Source of the DNA: Undaria pinnatifida
Taxonomy: Eukaryota; Sar; Phaeophyceae; Laminariales; Alariaceae
Length of the DNA: 64,000 nucleotides
Direction: 5' to 3'
NCBI GenBank assembly: GCA_012845835.1
Contig: JABAKD010000005.1
Coordinates: 12,504,205 to 12,568,204 of the forward strand
Shown in pieces: positions 53,587 to 63,468 of the stretch. The position numbers were made by a program, and so were the translations under genes. Numbering within the stretch: position 1 is the first letter of the stretch; each line of letters begins with the position of its first letter. The notes under the pieces were generated by a model. The model was not told where the DNA came from, searched no databases, and saw nothing but the letters and a program-made list of their open reading frames with translations.

Positions 53587-53847
53587 GACTCGTTCTACGG
53601 TACAAGCTTTCCTGTAAGGAAATCGCCGGTTTATAAACCGGCTCCCGGCCGTGTCTCCTAAAATACGGTGCCCCTTACCACCCCGAAAATTCGTCCGGTG
53701 GCCCTTTGCCAACAAGAAAATATTTGAAGATTTTTTTTTTCATACTCTACTCTGAAGAATAGCATTCTTCCCCGTGTCGAGCACTCACGAAATGTTCGTC
53801 GAAGAAAATCGCTGGTTTGGGGGGGGGCTAGAATCGTGGAATCAGTC
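53587..53847 (+). mobile_element. MITE family C, copy C4
   Basis: GACTCGTTCTACGGTACAAG ... 'gggctagaatcgtggaatca', interior as C1-C3. Confidence 0.75.
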
Positions 53848-53934
53848 TATCACAGTTCTCTTCTGAGTCATCCCCCCGGTAGGAGTTTATCACTTTTGGA
53901 GGCCGAACGTTTCTGACTGGTGGAGCCCTCTCAA

Positions 53935-54022
53935 GTGCGGGACTATCTGTTAGTAGTACGATAACTATAATATCGGTTCTAGTGTTACGATATCTATAAT
54001 ATCGGTTCTCTAGTAGTACGAT
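53935..54022. repeat. 33-bp tandem repeat x 2.6
   Basis: 'agtacgataactataatatc' + 'ggttctctagt'. Confidence 0.85.
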
Positions 54023-54502
54023 AAATTAAAGAGCACACTCGTTGTTGGGACTGGCGGGCAGAACCGGTGTGGTCGGGTTTGCGAACAACGAACGCCTTCA
54101 AAAGCCATGATTTTCGGGTGAGATACTGAGCTCGTTACGTTCGGAGCTCACAACAATTTTGGTGTTTCTGTTGTACCCCTGGCGTGAGAGGACTCTCTCC
54201 TCTTGTTCTTCAGTCGAGCTATGTGGATGAGATACCCCAATAATTTCGGCGAAGAAAAATGGGAGAGTCATTCATCCCACGGCGGCGGCAGGGAAGGGAG
54301 TGCAGCGGAAGTTTTCTGAGCTCCTACATAACATCATATCAATGAGCTAGTTCAATATCTCACCCGAAACACGACGTCGACGACATTCGCTCGCGCAATC
54401 CGACCAGCACATCAAAAACGGTTGTGATATCCCCTCTAAGGTGTAACAGCCAACACAGCAACCCTCTCGTGTGAGTGACCAGTGCAGAGCCAGAGGCACC
54501 CA

Positions 54503-54884
54503 TGCGTTAAGGTACTAGTGGGGTATTGGTCCGTTTGACCATATGCAAAAGATTAACCAATAGCTTACCCAAACTAAGCCTAATAACACTCTCCCCCGCT
54601 GAAACGGCGGGATAGTAGGGCGGCCGGATTTACGGGCGGAACCGTTTATATCCAAGCGGTTTATCATTCACTGGGGATACCGGGGAGGAGAGAATTTTTC
54701 AAGTTCGACATGGGGAAAGTCTGAAAAAGTTTTTTATGGTGGATGGTGGAATTCAAACCCACGACCCCAACAACCCATGGTCTGTCGACGACGCCATTTG
54801 TTGAGGAATTAGTGGGGTATTAGTCCGTTTGACCACTTGCAAAGGGTTAATCAACAGCTTACCCAAACTAAGCTTTATAAAACA
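54503..54884 (-). mobile_element. TRIM retroelement TR2 (complete)
   Basis: 86-bp direct terminal repeats (54503-54588 and 54799-54884) of TG..CA type. Minus strand: 5' LTR, PBS TGGCGTCGTCGACAGACC (54779-54796), T-arm-like GGTCGTGGGTTTGAATTCCA, about 180 bp of non-coding DNA, polypurine tract GCGGGGGAGAG, 3' LTR. Total 382 bp. TRIMs are non-autonomous LTR elements needing proteins from a larger relative. Confidence 0.88.
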
Positions 54885-55040
54885 TGAACAACAGCAGCAG
54901 TCGGTCCCTCGGTCCATATTGCCCCGGTACTATTAATACTACAAATTTGCTCTTTGAAAGTACCCTGGGATAACTGATAGCAGTCTCTTACTTGAGGAGG
55001 CGTCATAAATGCTTGCTTGTCAAAGGGGTGTAACCCCTAC

Positions 55041-55314
55041 CGACGCGTGCTACGATAGACGTATAAGGTATACCTTTTATTGTCTGAAATGTTTTCTGAA
55101 TGGGGAGGCTCCTTAACCACAAATCGTCGGAAATATACCATTTTGTTTTTTTGCGTTATTCTCGTTGTACACTATCCTAGGCCATGGGGTTTTTCATCCG
55201 GTATGCAGCAGCAATTTTATTTTTATTTCCAAATCATTTTTTGGGAGAGGTCTTAAGCTCCCAAAATTGAAGAACCCCAGGAAAAAAGCGGTGCGCCTTT
55301 ATCGTGACACGCGC
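55041..55314 (+). mobile_element. MITE family M, copy M2
   Basis: GACGCGTGCTACGATAGACG ... 'atcgtgacacgcgc', flanked by TACC on both sides (possible 4-bp target duplication). Confidence 0.8.
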
Positions 55315-55419
55315 TACCGTGGGATGACTCTGGGGGTATCCCACCCTACACCGTACGCGAGGCCTTGGTGACCACCACGCCTGCTGCGTGCCCTAGAAGA
55401 GATGCGCGCTGGTTTTTCC

Positions 55420-55670
55420 CAGGAAGTTTTCACAGGTCAAGATCCGGCCGGCGGGTCGAGTCAGGAGCTTTTCAAGACACTCGCGGGTGTCTAGTCGGGT
55501 CGGCCCGGGTCAGGGGGTGATCGAAACGTCACGGGTCGGGTTGGGTTGGGTCGAATCAGGAGGGGTTTTAAAGTACCACGGTTTGGGTCGGGTTACCCTT
55601 ACCCGACCCGACCCGACCCGACCCGACCCGGCCCGGCCCGGCCCGGCCCGACCCGCGAGAAGAGGATGTC
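55420..55670. repeat. GACCCG-type repeat, copy 5
   Basis: Most regular copy: 'cacgggtcgggttgggtcg' followed by (GACCC)n and (GGCCC)n at 55596-55655. Confidence 0.85.
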
Positions 55671-55702
55671 CTACATTTTTGTGTTTTTTCAACCCCGCCT
55701 GA

Positions 55703-55740
55703 CAAACCCTAACCCTAACCCTAACCCTAGCCCTAACCCA
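55703..55740. repeat. Interstitial (CCCTAA)n
   Basis: Six units, nearly perfect. Directly follows a GACCCG array. Too short and internal to be a chromosome end. Confidence 0.9.
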
Positions 55741-55925
55741 TGGTACGAAATACCGGTCGAAGTGCCCCCCGATGACATGACTGGGGTAAAGTGGTTAGAA
55801 ATGTCAAAATATTGTGTATCACCGCGAGAAGTGGTAATCCGATCCTGAGGAGACCCGTTTTTTTTCTGGGGCACCGCACGCGAGGACCACGTCTATAGAT
55901 CTCACCGAAAACACCGAAGGGGGTT

Positions 55926-56201
55926 GGACGCAGGCTACGACAGAGGTAGCAGTTTTCGTCTGAAATAGTTTCTGAATGACGGGGCTCCTTTGCCCAAAAT
56001 CGTCGGAAAAAAAATAAATAATGGGCCATTTTTTTTTGCATGGTTCTCGTGCTGTGTAGCTAGGCCATGGTATTTTTCATCCGGTACGTAGCAGTTAAAT
56101 ATTTCTCCAAAATCAGTCCTGGGAGAGTTTTTAAGCTCCCGAAATTGAGGGGTAGTATTAAGAAAAAATACTGGTGCGCCTCTATCGTAGTAGCGCGCGT
56201 C
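55926..56201 (+). mobile_element. MITE family M, copy M3
   Basis: GGACGCAGGCTACGACAGAG ... 'ctctatcgtagtagcgcgcg'. The interior matches M1/M2 block for block. Confidence 0.8.
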
Positions 56202-56371
56202 GTTGATAGTACATGAAAATGCGACAGGGTAGTATTAAGAAAAAATACTGGTGCGCCTCTATCGTAGCGCGCGTCGTTGATAGTACATGAAAATGCGACA
56301 GGGGTAGTATTAAGAAAAAATACTGGTGCGCCTCTATCGTAGCACGCGTCGTTGATAGTACATGAAAATGC
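56151..56371 (+). repeat. 75-bp tandem triplication of the M3 right end
   Basis: Units at 56151, 56228 and 56302 each contain the last 50 bp of the MITE ('actggtgcgcctctatcgta') plus 20 bp of flank, so the right TIR was amplified after insertion. Confidence 0.9.
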
Positions 56372-56378
56372 GATCCGA

Positions 56379-56942
56379 TGAAAAACGGTGCCCCTTGCCA
56401 CCCACCCCGACGTCATCGTTCGACAGTCTCTTGCAAAAACGAGAAAATATGTTTTAAGGCACTTTTGTTCATGGCATCCTTCCTCGTGCGTCGAGCAGTA
56501 AGCCATGGAACAAACGTTGGTTAAAGAACATCGCTGGTTTTGGGGGAGTGTTAAGGAATTAGACGGGCATTAGTCCCTTTGACCACTTGCAAAAGGTTCA
56601 CCAATAATAGCTTACCCACACTAAGCGTTATCACCCCCTCCCCCTGAAACGGTGGGATAGCAGGTCGGTCGGATATACGGGCGGACGTGTCAATATTCAA
56701 GCGGTTTCATTTCCTGGGGATACCGAGGAGAGGATTTTTCAAGTTCGACATAGGGAAAGTCTGCAAAAGTATATTGTTGTGAATGGTGGGATTCGAACCC
56801 ACGACCCCAAAAGCCATGGCCTGTCGACGACGCCATTTTGTTAAGGAATTAGAGAGTAATAGTCTATTTGACTACTTGCAAAAGGTTAACCAACTGCTTA
56901 CTCAAACTAAGCTTTAGAACAGGAGGCTATCGTGAAATTGCG
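56379..56942 (+). mobile_element. MITE family C, copy C5, split by TR3
   Basis: Left part 56379-56548 (5' end missing) and right end 'ggaggctatcgtg.aat' at 56922-56942, with TR3 between. GGAG is duplicated at the junctions. Confidence 0.75.
56549..56921 (-). mobile_element. TRIM retroelement TR3
   Basis: LTR-like ends 56549-56633 and 56839-56921. PBS complement 'ctgtcgacgacgcca' at 56821-56835, T-arm-like GTGGGTTCGAATCCCAC, polypurine CAGGGGGAGGGGG. 373 bp. Inserted in C5. Confidence 0.87.
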
Positions 56943-57149
56943 ATCCGGTGTTTGCTCGCGAAAGCAGCGGGCACTCTGTTTTTTTTTCCCATCAAGGAGG
57001 AGTCGACAAGATTAGCTACCTCGTCTCCCTTTTCCAAGAGGTAAAATGGAAAAGAGCCTCCTCGGGTAAAAACATTATTGCCACCTGCTCGAGCTCCGCT
57101 CCAGAAGACGCCCACAGGGTCTACGGACCCTGCTTCGTCTTGTAACACG

Positions 57150-57960
57150 GTAACCCACGTGTTTCAGGCGACGTCTGCCCCAGAGGCGCAGGAAGAAGAT
57201 CCGACACTGCGCGACGGGCCAGTGGTGACGTCACGGCCTCCAGCCTGATCAGCTGGACGCTATTCCCGTAACAGCAGAATCGCGCCTCTCGTCAAGCAGA
57301 AACAGCGCAGAGCCCCTGTCCCTTCGGGCGCAGTTAGAGCAGTTCTCTTGCGAGTATACGCCGAAGAGCGAAGAGACCATGACGAGAGAAACCGTGGGTT
57401 CGGACTCGCGTCGTGCTCCCGAGGCCTGGTGTTCCTGAGGGGGACACTACAGGCCCAAAGTGCCGAGGACTGTTTTTCCCAAAGGGGGACATTGCAGCCC
57501 CAAATGCCCAACGAGGCTACCGACGGGTTGGCACCGTCGGTGTTGGACTCTTTTTCGGGTGCAGTGAGGGCGGCTTCTTACGAGTTTCCACGAGCGAGTG
57601 AGGAGGACCCAAGGCGAGAAACCGCGGGGTCGGACTCGCATCTTGCTCCCGAGGCCTGGTGTTCCCGCAAAGGGACACTGCAGACCCAAAGAGCCGAGGA
57701 CTGGTGTTCCCAGAAGGGGAAATTGCAGACCCACAAGTGTCCAACGAGGCTACCAACGGGTTGGCACCGTCAGTTTTTGCCATTTTTCGGGCGCAATTAG
57801 AGTGGATTCTTGCGTTTTTCCGCCAACGAGCGAAGAAAGACCCGAAGCGAGAAATCACGGGTTCGGATTCGCGTCGTGCTCCCGAAGCCTGGTGTTCCCG
57901 GACGGGGACATTGCAGGCCCAAATTCCAACTCGGCTTTTGACCCTTCTCTCGAATACTCC
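57150..57960 (+). pseudogene. Copy B gag-like region with 232-bp repeats
   Basis: Repeat marks 'cgtgctcccgaggcctggtg' type recur at about 57410, 57642 and 57875. The frame changes between units as in copy A. Confidence 0.65.
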
Positions 57961-58450
57961 ACAGACAAAGTGGTGGTATTCTGGCAGCCCCCATCCTATT
58001 TTTCACCGTGGTCCCATTCGTCGTTTGCCGTGGACGACGTGCCATATTTTTGCGCAAAGCAATACATGATGACCGAAAAGGCCAGGCTTTTCCAAGACCA
58101 TCGAGCAGTGGGGCTCATCATGTCGTCGCCTAGTCCAAGCACAAGCAAACGCATCGGTGCGCAACTTTGACTCCGGTATTGGGGACAGGGAGGAGCAAAA
58201 CGCCGTGTTATCTGACACTTACGCCAAATTCACGCAGAATCTAGCCATAAAGAAATCACCAATTGAGCTCTGACAACAAGCTTCTGGCTAAATCCAGCCC
58301 TCTGGACCCAGTGTGGGGCATTGGTCTCCGGGCGGATGATCCCAGGGCCAACAACTCATGCCAGTGGAGAGGAAAAAATAGCTCGGTGAGGCACTTTCTG
58401 CCGTTCGCGAAGCTATTCGCGACAGTGAGACCGGGTCGGCGCACCCGGCC
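57961..58450 (+). pseudogene. Copy B NADAR domain
   Basis: Motifs 'TDKVVVFWQPPSYF', 'FAVDDVPYFCAKQYMMTEKA', 'RLFQDHRAVGLIMSSPSP', then 'SPLDPVWGIGLRADDP', 'CQWRGKN' and 'LGEALSAVREAIRDS'. Besides the two frameshifts shared with copy A, an extra 8-base loss after 'SKRIG' removes the 'RGV' part of 'GRGVRNFD'. The Lys thought to attack ADP-ribose in this family ('MMTEKARLF') is retained, while the preceding conserved Glu is Lys. Confidence 0.9.
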
Positions 58451-58679
58451 TCCTCTAGTCGGTTCCGCACCTCCTCTGCGACTGCAAGAAGCAAGAAATC
58501 TCGTCCGAGCCGCGGCGGGGCCGCTTACAGCGGCCAGCGCTCGCAAAGCTCCCCCCTCGGAGTTTCCGACCTATTTCTCGGGCGCGTTGGCCAACTAATA
58601 CCCGTGAAGTTTTGGAGATAGCTTCTGGCGTCGGCCCTGACCTTACGCTGTCAGAACACGGCCCCTGTTTCGTCGGGGG

Positions 58680-59010
58680 TACTGTGACGCTGGACGACGT
58701 TTCAGTTCACTATGAAAATCGCGTACATCAGTCGATCAAGGCTCGACTCGAAAAGGCACTGGACTCCTTTAGATTTGGGGACCGGCAGCATTGTTCGGGC
58801 TCCTAAATGCCTCCGAGGGTACTGTGGGGAACAAAGTTCCACATATCCTCCGGCCACAAGGCACAGGAGAGCATTGACAAAGTGGGGACCCTCAATGCAC
58901 GAGTCCAGCGGTAGCTTGAGTTCGTCACCGCGTTCGATTACACACTCGAGTACCGCAAAGGCAGCGCCAACAGCATGGCCGATTTGTCTGGCCCGCTTGC
59001 CAGAGCCTGC
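58680..59010 (+). pseudogene. Copy B RT end and RNase H remnant
   Basis: 'VTLDDVSVHYENRVHQSIKA' followed by 'RLEKALDSFRFGDRQHC' corresponds to the RT segment from the LDD box into the thumb. RNase H ends with 'FDYTLEYRKGSANSMAD', then 'LSGPL'. The region just before LDD is unrelated to RT, so the NADAR part is joined directly to mid-RT. Confidence 0.8.
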
Positions 59011-59084
59011 TACGAAGTACGGCCACAGTGGCTTGACAAACTTCAATCCCGTGGGGTTGACAAGCCCCAACCCCGTTGGAGATA

Positions 59085-59345
59085 GCGGTATCTACCTTCT
59101 ACGGACTCGCGGGCTGCGCGCTCCCTCCTCGCCGATCCCAGGGGTCGGTTTGGATGGATTTGTGCCCCGCACCGAAAGCACTGCTTTTTGTGGACTCGTA
59201 CCCCACACCGAACGCACTTTCTTGGGTAGACTCGTCCCCCTCGCCGAAAGCACTGTCTTGAGTGGGCTCGTGTCCCGTACTGAACATGCTGTCTTGGGTG
59301 GGCTCCCTCTCACCTCTACCGCATTTCACGATTTTCGCACACACG
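59085..59345 (+). repeat. 45-bp repeat array in copy B pol
   Basis: Five to six units 'GLVPRTEST'-like, same as copy A. Confidence 0.75.
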
Positions 59346-59710
59346 AGCCACGTACAAGGATTGACGGCCTTTCTACTCCCCCGGGGAGATTCGTCGCTCG
59401 TGTTTCTGCCTCTGTCGCCACTACGAAGGCTGAGCTGGCCGCGGGTCGATTTCGCCTGCCGCTGACCGTTTTCGCTTCGGTTTTTGACATACCTATCGAC
59501 GGCGGCACGGGCTCCACAGAAGCCCTCGATGCAGCGACGCCCATCGCACAGCTGACCTATCTATCAAAAAGTTCTACACAGGAGATGGCCCCCGCTGCGA
59601 CCACCTGTTCGACTGTGTCCATCTCTGCCTTGCTTGGCACTCCAGCCTCTCCGTCGTCGACGACGCGCCGACGAACAGCGACAGCAACGGGTAATGCACC
59701 TTCGCTGTAG

Positions 59711-61018
59711 ATGAAGGATTCGGGCCCGGCGGGACCCCTCGGCCATCTTCCAGACGAGGTACAACCCCGCCGCGAGTCCCACGGCCGCGGCCGGCTCCGC
59801 CCGCCGCCGCGACCCTTGCTCTTGCCGATTCGCCGGTCCGCACGGCGCCACTTCCGTCCGACTGCGACCACGCAGAGCCTATGGAAACTCCTCTCCTACG
59901 GCTCATGCCTTGTCCTGGTGACACGCCGACTGCACCTACAAGGCCGGATGCCCTCGACGACTCTGCTGAATCGCGGTTCGCTGATTCCGTCCCACGTTAT
60001 TCGCATGCCGATTGGAAGCGAAAGCAGTACGCTGAGCCGACGTGCCATGCCACGATACGTTACATCTCTATCGGCCGACCGTCGGCCCTGCCGCCCGACG
60101 TTTTGGCGTGCTACCCCACGCACAAGCGTCCCTCCCTCTCAGACATCCAGAAGCTGGCGAAGGTCGACTCGACTGCATACAACCGACGACGACATCGTCC
60201 TACTCGTCCGTAATCCGACACTGCCGCCAACCAGGTCTGATAAACCCAACTGTGTGGGGCGAGCTGCTTGCTTGCTAAACGGCGAGCCAGTTCGCATCAA
60301 CGTCCCCCTGCTCATGCACCCTTGGATCATGCAAGCTCGTCACTCGATGACCTTTTGTCACCTTGGCACCACGCGCACGTTGCGCATGCTGGAGCCGTTT
60401 TATTGGTGGATTGGCGTGAATGTGTGCACCCGGTGGTGGCTTCGCCACTGCTTGAAGTGCCACGCGCGGAAAACCCCATGGCTGACTGTCCGCCGGCCAA
60501 TCATCTCAATGCCTCTACCGGAAGGCCCAGGTATCGCCGTCAGTGTTGACTACTTTGGCCCCCTCCCGGTCACACCACGAGGCAACACCTACATCCTGCT
60601 GTTCACCGATCGCTTAAGTCGTCGGGCCGACCTGTTCCCCGTCAGTTACACTGAGTTCACCGCGGAGGGCACAGCCAATGTCCTGGTGAACCAACACATC
60701 TCTTTGTGGGGGTGCCCGCGCACCATACTCTCGGACAACGGACTGCAGTTCGACTCCAAGCTTTCACAAGCTGTATATCAGCTGTTGGGTGTGCACAAGC
60801 TTGCTACAAGTTCCTATCATCCCAACGGTAACGGGGGGGTTGAGCGGTTTAACCACACTATGACCCCAATGCTGGCTATGGTCGTCAACGAGCGACAAGA
60901 CGATTGGGACTTGCATCAGCCCCACGTAGAATTGGCCTATACAACAATTCCGTCAGCGCGGCGACGGGTCTGGCGCCCACCGAGGTCCACATGGGCAGAC
61001 CCCCGCGGCTCCCCCTGA
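59711..61018 (+). pseudogene. Copy B integrase (zinc finger and catalytic core)
   Basis: 435-codon frame. HHCC finger 'HSMTFCHLGTTRTLRMLEPF' and 'HCLKCHARK' (60340-60470). Catalytic D (60548-60550), D (60734-60736) and E (60842-60844) give DD35E. The first 170 codons are Arg/Ser-rich and probably out of frame with the true protein. It breaks at the same point as copy A after 'AYTTIPSA', so the shift is inherited. Confidence 0.92.
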
Positions 61019-61535
61019 CGGTTTTCGACCGCACAGGTGTCGTGGGACACCAGAGTCTAGCCCGTGACCACCTGGTCTATTGCGACTTGGCCACCGATCG
61101 GCAAAAGTGCGCGAACGACATTGTCCGCGCACACCACGCCTTCACCGTTACTCGTGTTAACCGCAGAAACTCCGCCCTCGCCGACGCGCTGCATCCAGCA
61201 CCTAACTTCGCTACGGGTGGTTGGGTATGGGTGCACATATCTTTCTCCACATCCGCCAGGGTGTGAAGGCAAACACCGACGCCAAGGTACTCAAGGCCAA
61301 ACTCGCGCTTAACTGGACGGGCCCGTACAAGATCCTGGCAGTCGGTCCCTGCTCCGACGACGAGACCCCGGACGGTTCGCCGCTCCGGAGCAACCTCCTC
61401 TATTCGGATCTTCCTTCCGACCTGCCCGGTTCGGACGCTCGTCGGCGTGTGGCCATCGAGCGCTGCAAACCCTGCGCCAACCCCCATGACAGCGGGGACA
61501 TGACCAAGTACCTACCGGCGGGGCTGACGCAGTAG
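60930..61535 (+). pseudogene. Copy B integrase C-terminal region
   Basis: 'SAATGLAPTEVHMGRPPRLP' continues the integrase in another frame, then 'LNWTGPYKILAVGPCSDDE' (GPY motif), ending at TAG shared with copy A. Confidence 0.8.
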
Positions 61536-61800
61536 GTGCTCAACAATTTTTCCAAGAAGTCCCCGCCGTACCACGTCATTCAAGACGACGTTTCGACCCC
61601 CTTCGAACGGCTGGAGGTGGAGCAGATCACCGGTCATCAGTCGGTACCGGGGCGAGGTGGCGTCATCGCGGTGCTATACAAGAGGCATTGGGCGGGACTC
61701 TCTGAATCTTCCTAGAAGCGGGAAATGGACCTCGATCTCTCCCGCTCCCACATCTTGCGTTATTGGGCCAGAACCCCGGGCCAGCACCGCCAAACCAACC
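61536..61800 (+). pseudogene. Copy B chromodomain
   Basis: 'LNNFSKKSPPYHVIQDD', 'FERLEVEQITGHQS', 'GGVIAVLYKRHWAGLSESS', TAG, then 'MDLDLSRSHILRYWAR'. The TAG sits where chromodomains have the Trp of 'sWE'. This places the element among the chromoviruses. Confidence 0.8.
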
Positions 61801-62204
61801 GCCTCTACCGCCGAATGCGGATCGGGGCGGCAAAGCGCGAGTTCTCCCTCAACAACGAGGAACGTTTCCTAGTGCCGGGCTACGCTTGTGTTCCCCGCGC
61901 CGATTGGCCCCGTCGCTACCACGAAACGGTACTTCCTGAGGGAGCCCACTTTTGATACAAGGGAGACGATGGGTTGTGGTGGCTTGGAAAAATCAGCGCG
62001 AGCACTACCGAGGACAAGGTATATCTGGTCCGCTATCTGGACGACCCGGGACCGATTAAACTTCCTCTTCCCCCGGCGCGCTACACGACTTCGACGGGAG
62101 CCGTACGAGGTTCTTGGTGCCTGCAAGTTCACATCGCCAGTGCGTTTTCTCGGGGAATCCAACGTAACGTAGACGAATCTCGAGGCGCTGCCGTGGCCAG
62201 TTGA
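61801..62204 (+). pseudogene. Copy B C-terminal module after the chromodomain
   Basis: 'YACVPRADWPRRYHETVLPE', 'GAHF', TGA, then 'YKGDDGLWWLGKISASTTED', 'VYLVRYLDDPGPIKLPLP' and 'TSTGAVRGSWCLQVH'. The second half has the look of a small beta-barrel (Tudor/chromo-like) module. It ends with a stop at 62204. Confidence 0.75.
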
Positions 62205-63468
62205 CTTTCAAGCCGCCACCGCTCCTCGATAGTTCTTCATTTTTTTTTTAGTTATGAGTTTTGCGTCTTCGTCTTTGGCTTGTTCGTAGTGTCCTGAGAG
62301 TCTTTGTCGGGTTTTGGGGTGGTTCTTTTCATTTTTTTTCATTCTTTTTGTCCTGCCGAGCCCCCTGCTCAGTGCCGGGCCATGCTTTGGGTAAAACGCC
62401 GCTATCTGAGGCGCAGGGCTGTAGCGTTTTCGTCGTTGTTCAATTTCGCCCTGCCGACGCCCTCCTCAGCCCAGAGCCGGGGCGACCAGGGTACCCTGTT
62501 CGAGCGTAACGTGGTACAGGGCTATGTGCGGGTCTGTGTGTCGTTTCTAATCTTTTGCGTGTTGTATTTGTTCTACTTTGTTTTTTCGACTATTACGGAG
62601 ATCCATTGTTGACAGGGGTAAATGTCTCATCATCATGTTGAAAAACAAATCACCGGAAAATTCTCATAATTTTCGCAATATCTCGGCCAGAACATCATAT
62701 ATATATATACATATTTTGCCCCGTGACCGTAAGGCCTATGCACACAATCCAAGCTATCGTGTACCGGTATCGACGAAGAATTTACAGAGTTATGACCCTT
62801 TAGGCATTTACCCCTGTTAACAATGGATCTCCGTAATAAACACTTCCCCCCCTCGCGGGGCTGCAGGTGTTGCCACCTTCCATCACGGGTATTTGTCGTT
62901 TCCGTGTCGTCTTTTATCTTTTGTGTGTTGTATTTGTTCTACTTTGTTTTTTCGACTGAACCCTTCCCCCTCTCGCGGGGCTGTAGGTGCGGCCACCTTC
63001 CATCCCGTGTATTTGTCGTTTCCTCGTCTAACCCCCCGCCTTGCCGATGGCCCGCGGGAGGTTTTTCGCATGACTTCTCCCTTGTGTTAGTGCCTCTGTT
63101 CCCCTCCGTATCGACGAGGGCTCGCCTCGCCACAATGCCGTTTCTGTGTTTGGTTTGACGTAAAGCCTTTTCCTGCCCCCCCCCGCCACACCGGCGGTAT
63201 GCGGCAGGTTCTAGAGCCTTTGCTGCCCGCCCTCCGCCACACCGGCGGCACGCGGCAGGTTTTTGATGGGTGAATTTTTCCTTGTTGTAGGGTCTGCGTT
63301 TCCTTCAACTGTTTTTCTTCACGTGTTCCTGGCTCCATAGCCAGACCGTTAGAGGTGTGGGAGTGGGTTTTGAGGAGCCGCATCTTCGACTCATGGTCTA
63401 GTTCGTAGAACCGGAGTTTCCCCGAATCTCCCATATTTCTGCATATGCGGCTCGTCAGGGTGGGCTAG
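62205..63468 (+). other. 3' non-coding region of copy B
   Basis: Matches copy A 37167-38200 with the same tandem duplications ('ctcgcggggctg.aggtg' at 62854 and 62973). Interrupted by a MITE at 62593. The sequence 'cagggtgggctag' before the LTR is the likely polypurine tract. Confidence 0.75.
62593..62836 (+). mobile_element. Tc1/mariner-type MITE in copy B
   Basis: 244 bp. TIRs start TTACGGAGATCCATTGTT and continue to 'ACAGGGGTAAATG', about 32 bp with one mismatch. Flanked by TA on both sides. Copy A has the empty site 'ttcgacTAaacac'. No coding capacity. Confidence 0.92.

Noticed and set aside
58712-59710. 332-codon Ser/Thr/Pro-rich ORF in copy B (and 342 codons in copy A)
   Set aside because: Overlaps the RT/RNase H frame in a different phase and continues through a 45-bp repeat; the true pol frame carries the RNase H motif 'EYRKGSANS'.
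61536-62204. Reassigned stop codons (TAG/TGA read as sense) to explain in-frame stops shared by both chromoviruses
   Set aside because: The elements also share frameshifts, and the BTB gene uses TGA as a sensible stop, so inherited decay is simpler.
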